This document shows, in pieces, positions 6,529-6,876 of a DNA stretch of 6,876 nt. Location: assembly GCA_017453605.1 (NCBI GenBank), contig JAFTEP010000303.1, positions 1-6,876 of the forward strand, read 5' to 3'. The notes under the pieces are model-generated. The model saw only the letters and a program-made list of their open reading frames with translations, did not search any database and was not told the origin of the DNA. Both the position numbers and the translations under genes were made by a program. This stretch comes from Clostridia bacterium. Lineage in GTDB: Bacteria > Bacillota > Clostridia > Oscillospirales > SIG627. How positions within the stretch are numbered: the stretch's first letter is position 1; each line of letters starts with the position of its first letter.

Positions 6529-6876
6529 TTATCCGATCGCCGGATCCGAAGAAGACGAGTTTTCTTCATCGACCGGTCTCTGAGCGGCGTCATAGACCTC
6601 TTTTTTGGGATCGAGGTTCTCCATCGCCGCTTTTTCCATCTCAACGGCGGTTTTGAGGTCGCCGTCGACTTTCTCGGGATCGGGAAGCTCCATTTCCTTT
6701 ATCATCTTGACGTGAGTCAGATACTGGCTGTAAAGGCTGTCTCTGAAATCACTTGACATCTTTCTTAATGAAACGAGGGTCTTCTTTTCCTCTTCGATCT
6801 TCTCGGCGTTGGCGGCGATGATCTCCGCACATCTCTGATCGACGGTAAAAGCTATATCGTCAGCCTTTTTTTGTGC
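6529..6876 (-). CDS. divIVA: DivIVA-type protein, C-terminal part (runs off the window)
   Basis: The reading frame is open from the right edge to the TAA, giving 115 visible residues; the N-terminal membrane-binding domain is beyond the window. The visible part is highly charged and helical, with AEIIAANAEKIEEEKKTL and then SSDFRDSLYSQYLTHVKMI, which resembles the second coiled coil of DivIVA proteins (septum and pole organisers) ending in an 'FR..L...Y..H' block. The last 40 or so residues are acidic and Ser-rich, probably disordered. An ATG at 6759 exists, but the frame continues coherently upstream of it, so it is an internal Met. The position just before lspA-rluD fits Bacillota gene order. 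Without the N-terminal domain the identity rests on context and coiled-coil style. Confidence 0.72.
   Translation of the reverse strand, partial: AQKKADDIAFTVDQRCAEIIAANAEKIEEEKKTLVSLRKMSSDFRDSLYSQYLTHVKMIKEMELPDPEKVDGDLKTAVEMEKAAMENLDPKKEVYDAAQRPVDEENSSSSDPAIG

Noticed and set aside
6529..6759. A complete small 76-residue protein starting at the ATG at 6759
   Set aside because: The same frame stays open to the window edge with continuous charged helical sequence, and no good ribosome binding site precedes this ATG. It is the tail of a longer protein.

Overview
This 6.9 kb window looks like chromosomal DNA from a Gram-positive bacterium of the Bacillota, most likely a clostridial gut or rumen type. 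Three observations support that: the minus-strand order divIVA-lspA-rluD, which is typical of Bacillota; a transketolase split into two separately encoded subunits, common in Clostridia; and purine-rich Shine-Dalgarno sites before most genes. The taxon below phylum is an inference. I see no rRNA, tRNA, CRISPR, insertion sequence or phage gene. All well-supported genes are intact except the one that runs off the right edge.

The left part (1-2917) is a plus-strand operon of three tightly packed genes: a family 1 glycoside hydrolase, an amidohydrolase-fold protein that has lost every metal ligand, and a second amidohydrolase-fold protein that keeps them all. The second gene starts on the base after the first stop codon, and the third overlaps the second by ATGA, so the three are probably translated together. 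A plausible but unproven role is processing of a glycoside, with the released aglycone or sugar acid handled by the amidohydrolase pair.

The middle (2918-3083) is a short convergent intergenic gap. It holds two small AT-rich hairpins and one GC-rich imperfect hairpin, and probably terminates both operons. I see no promoter there.

The right part (3084-6876) is a minus-strand operon read from the right edge: the C-terminal part of a DivIVA-type protein, signal peptidase II (lspA), an RluD-type 23S rRNA pseudouridine synthase overlapping lspA by ATGA, then the N-terminal and C-terminal transketolase subunits. The first three are the usual cell-envelope and ribosome housekeeping cluster, and the transketolase pair supplies the non-oxidative pentose phosphate pathway. 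No promoter for this operon is visible, so it must lie beyond the window or inside upstream genes.

The most interesting item is the tandem of an apparently dead and an apparently live amidohydrolase beside a glycosidase whose sugar-binding pocket is altered.
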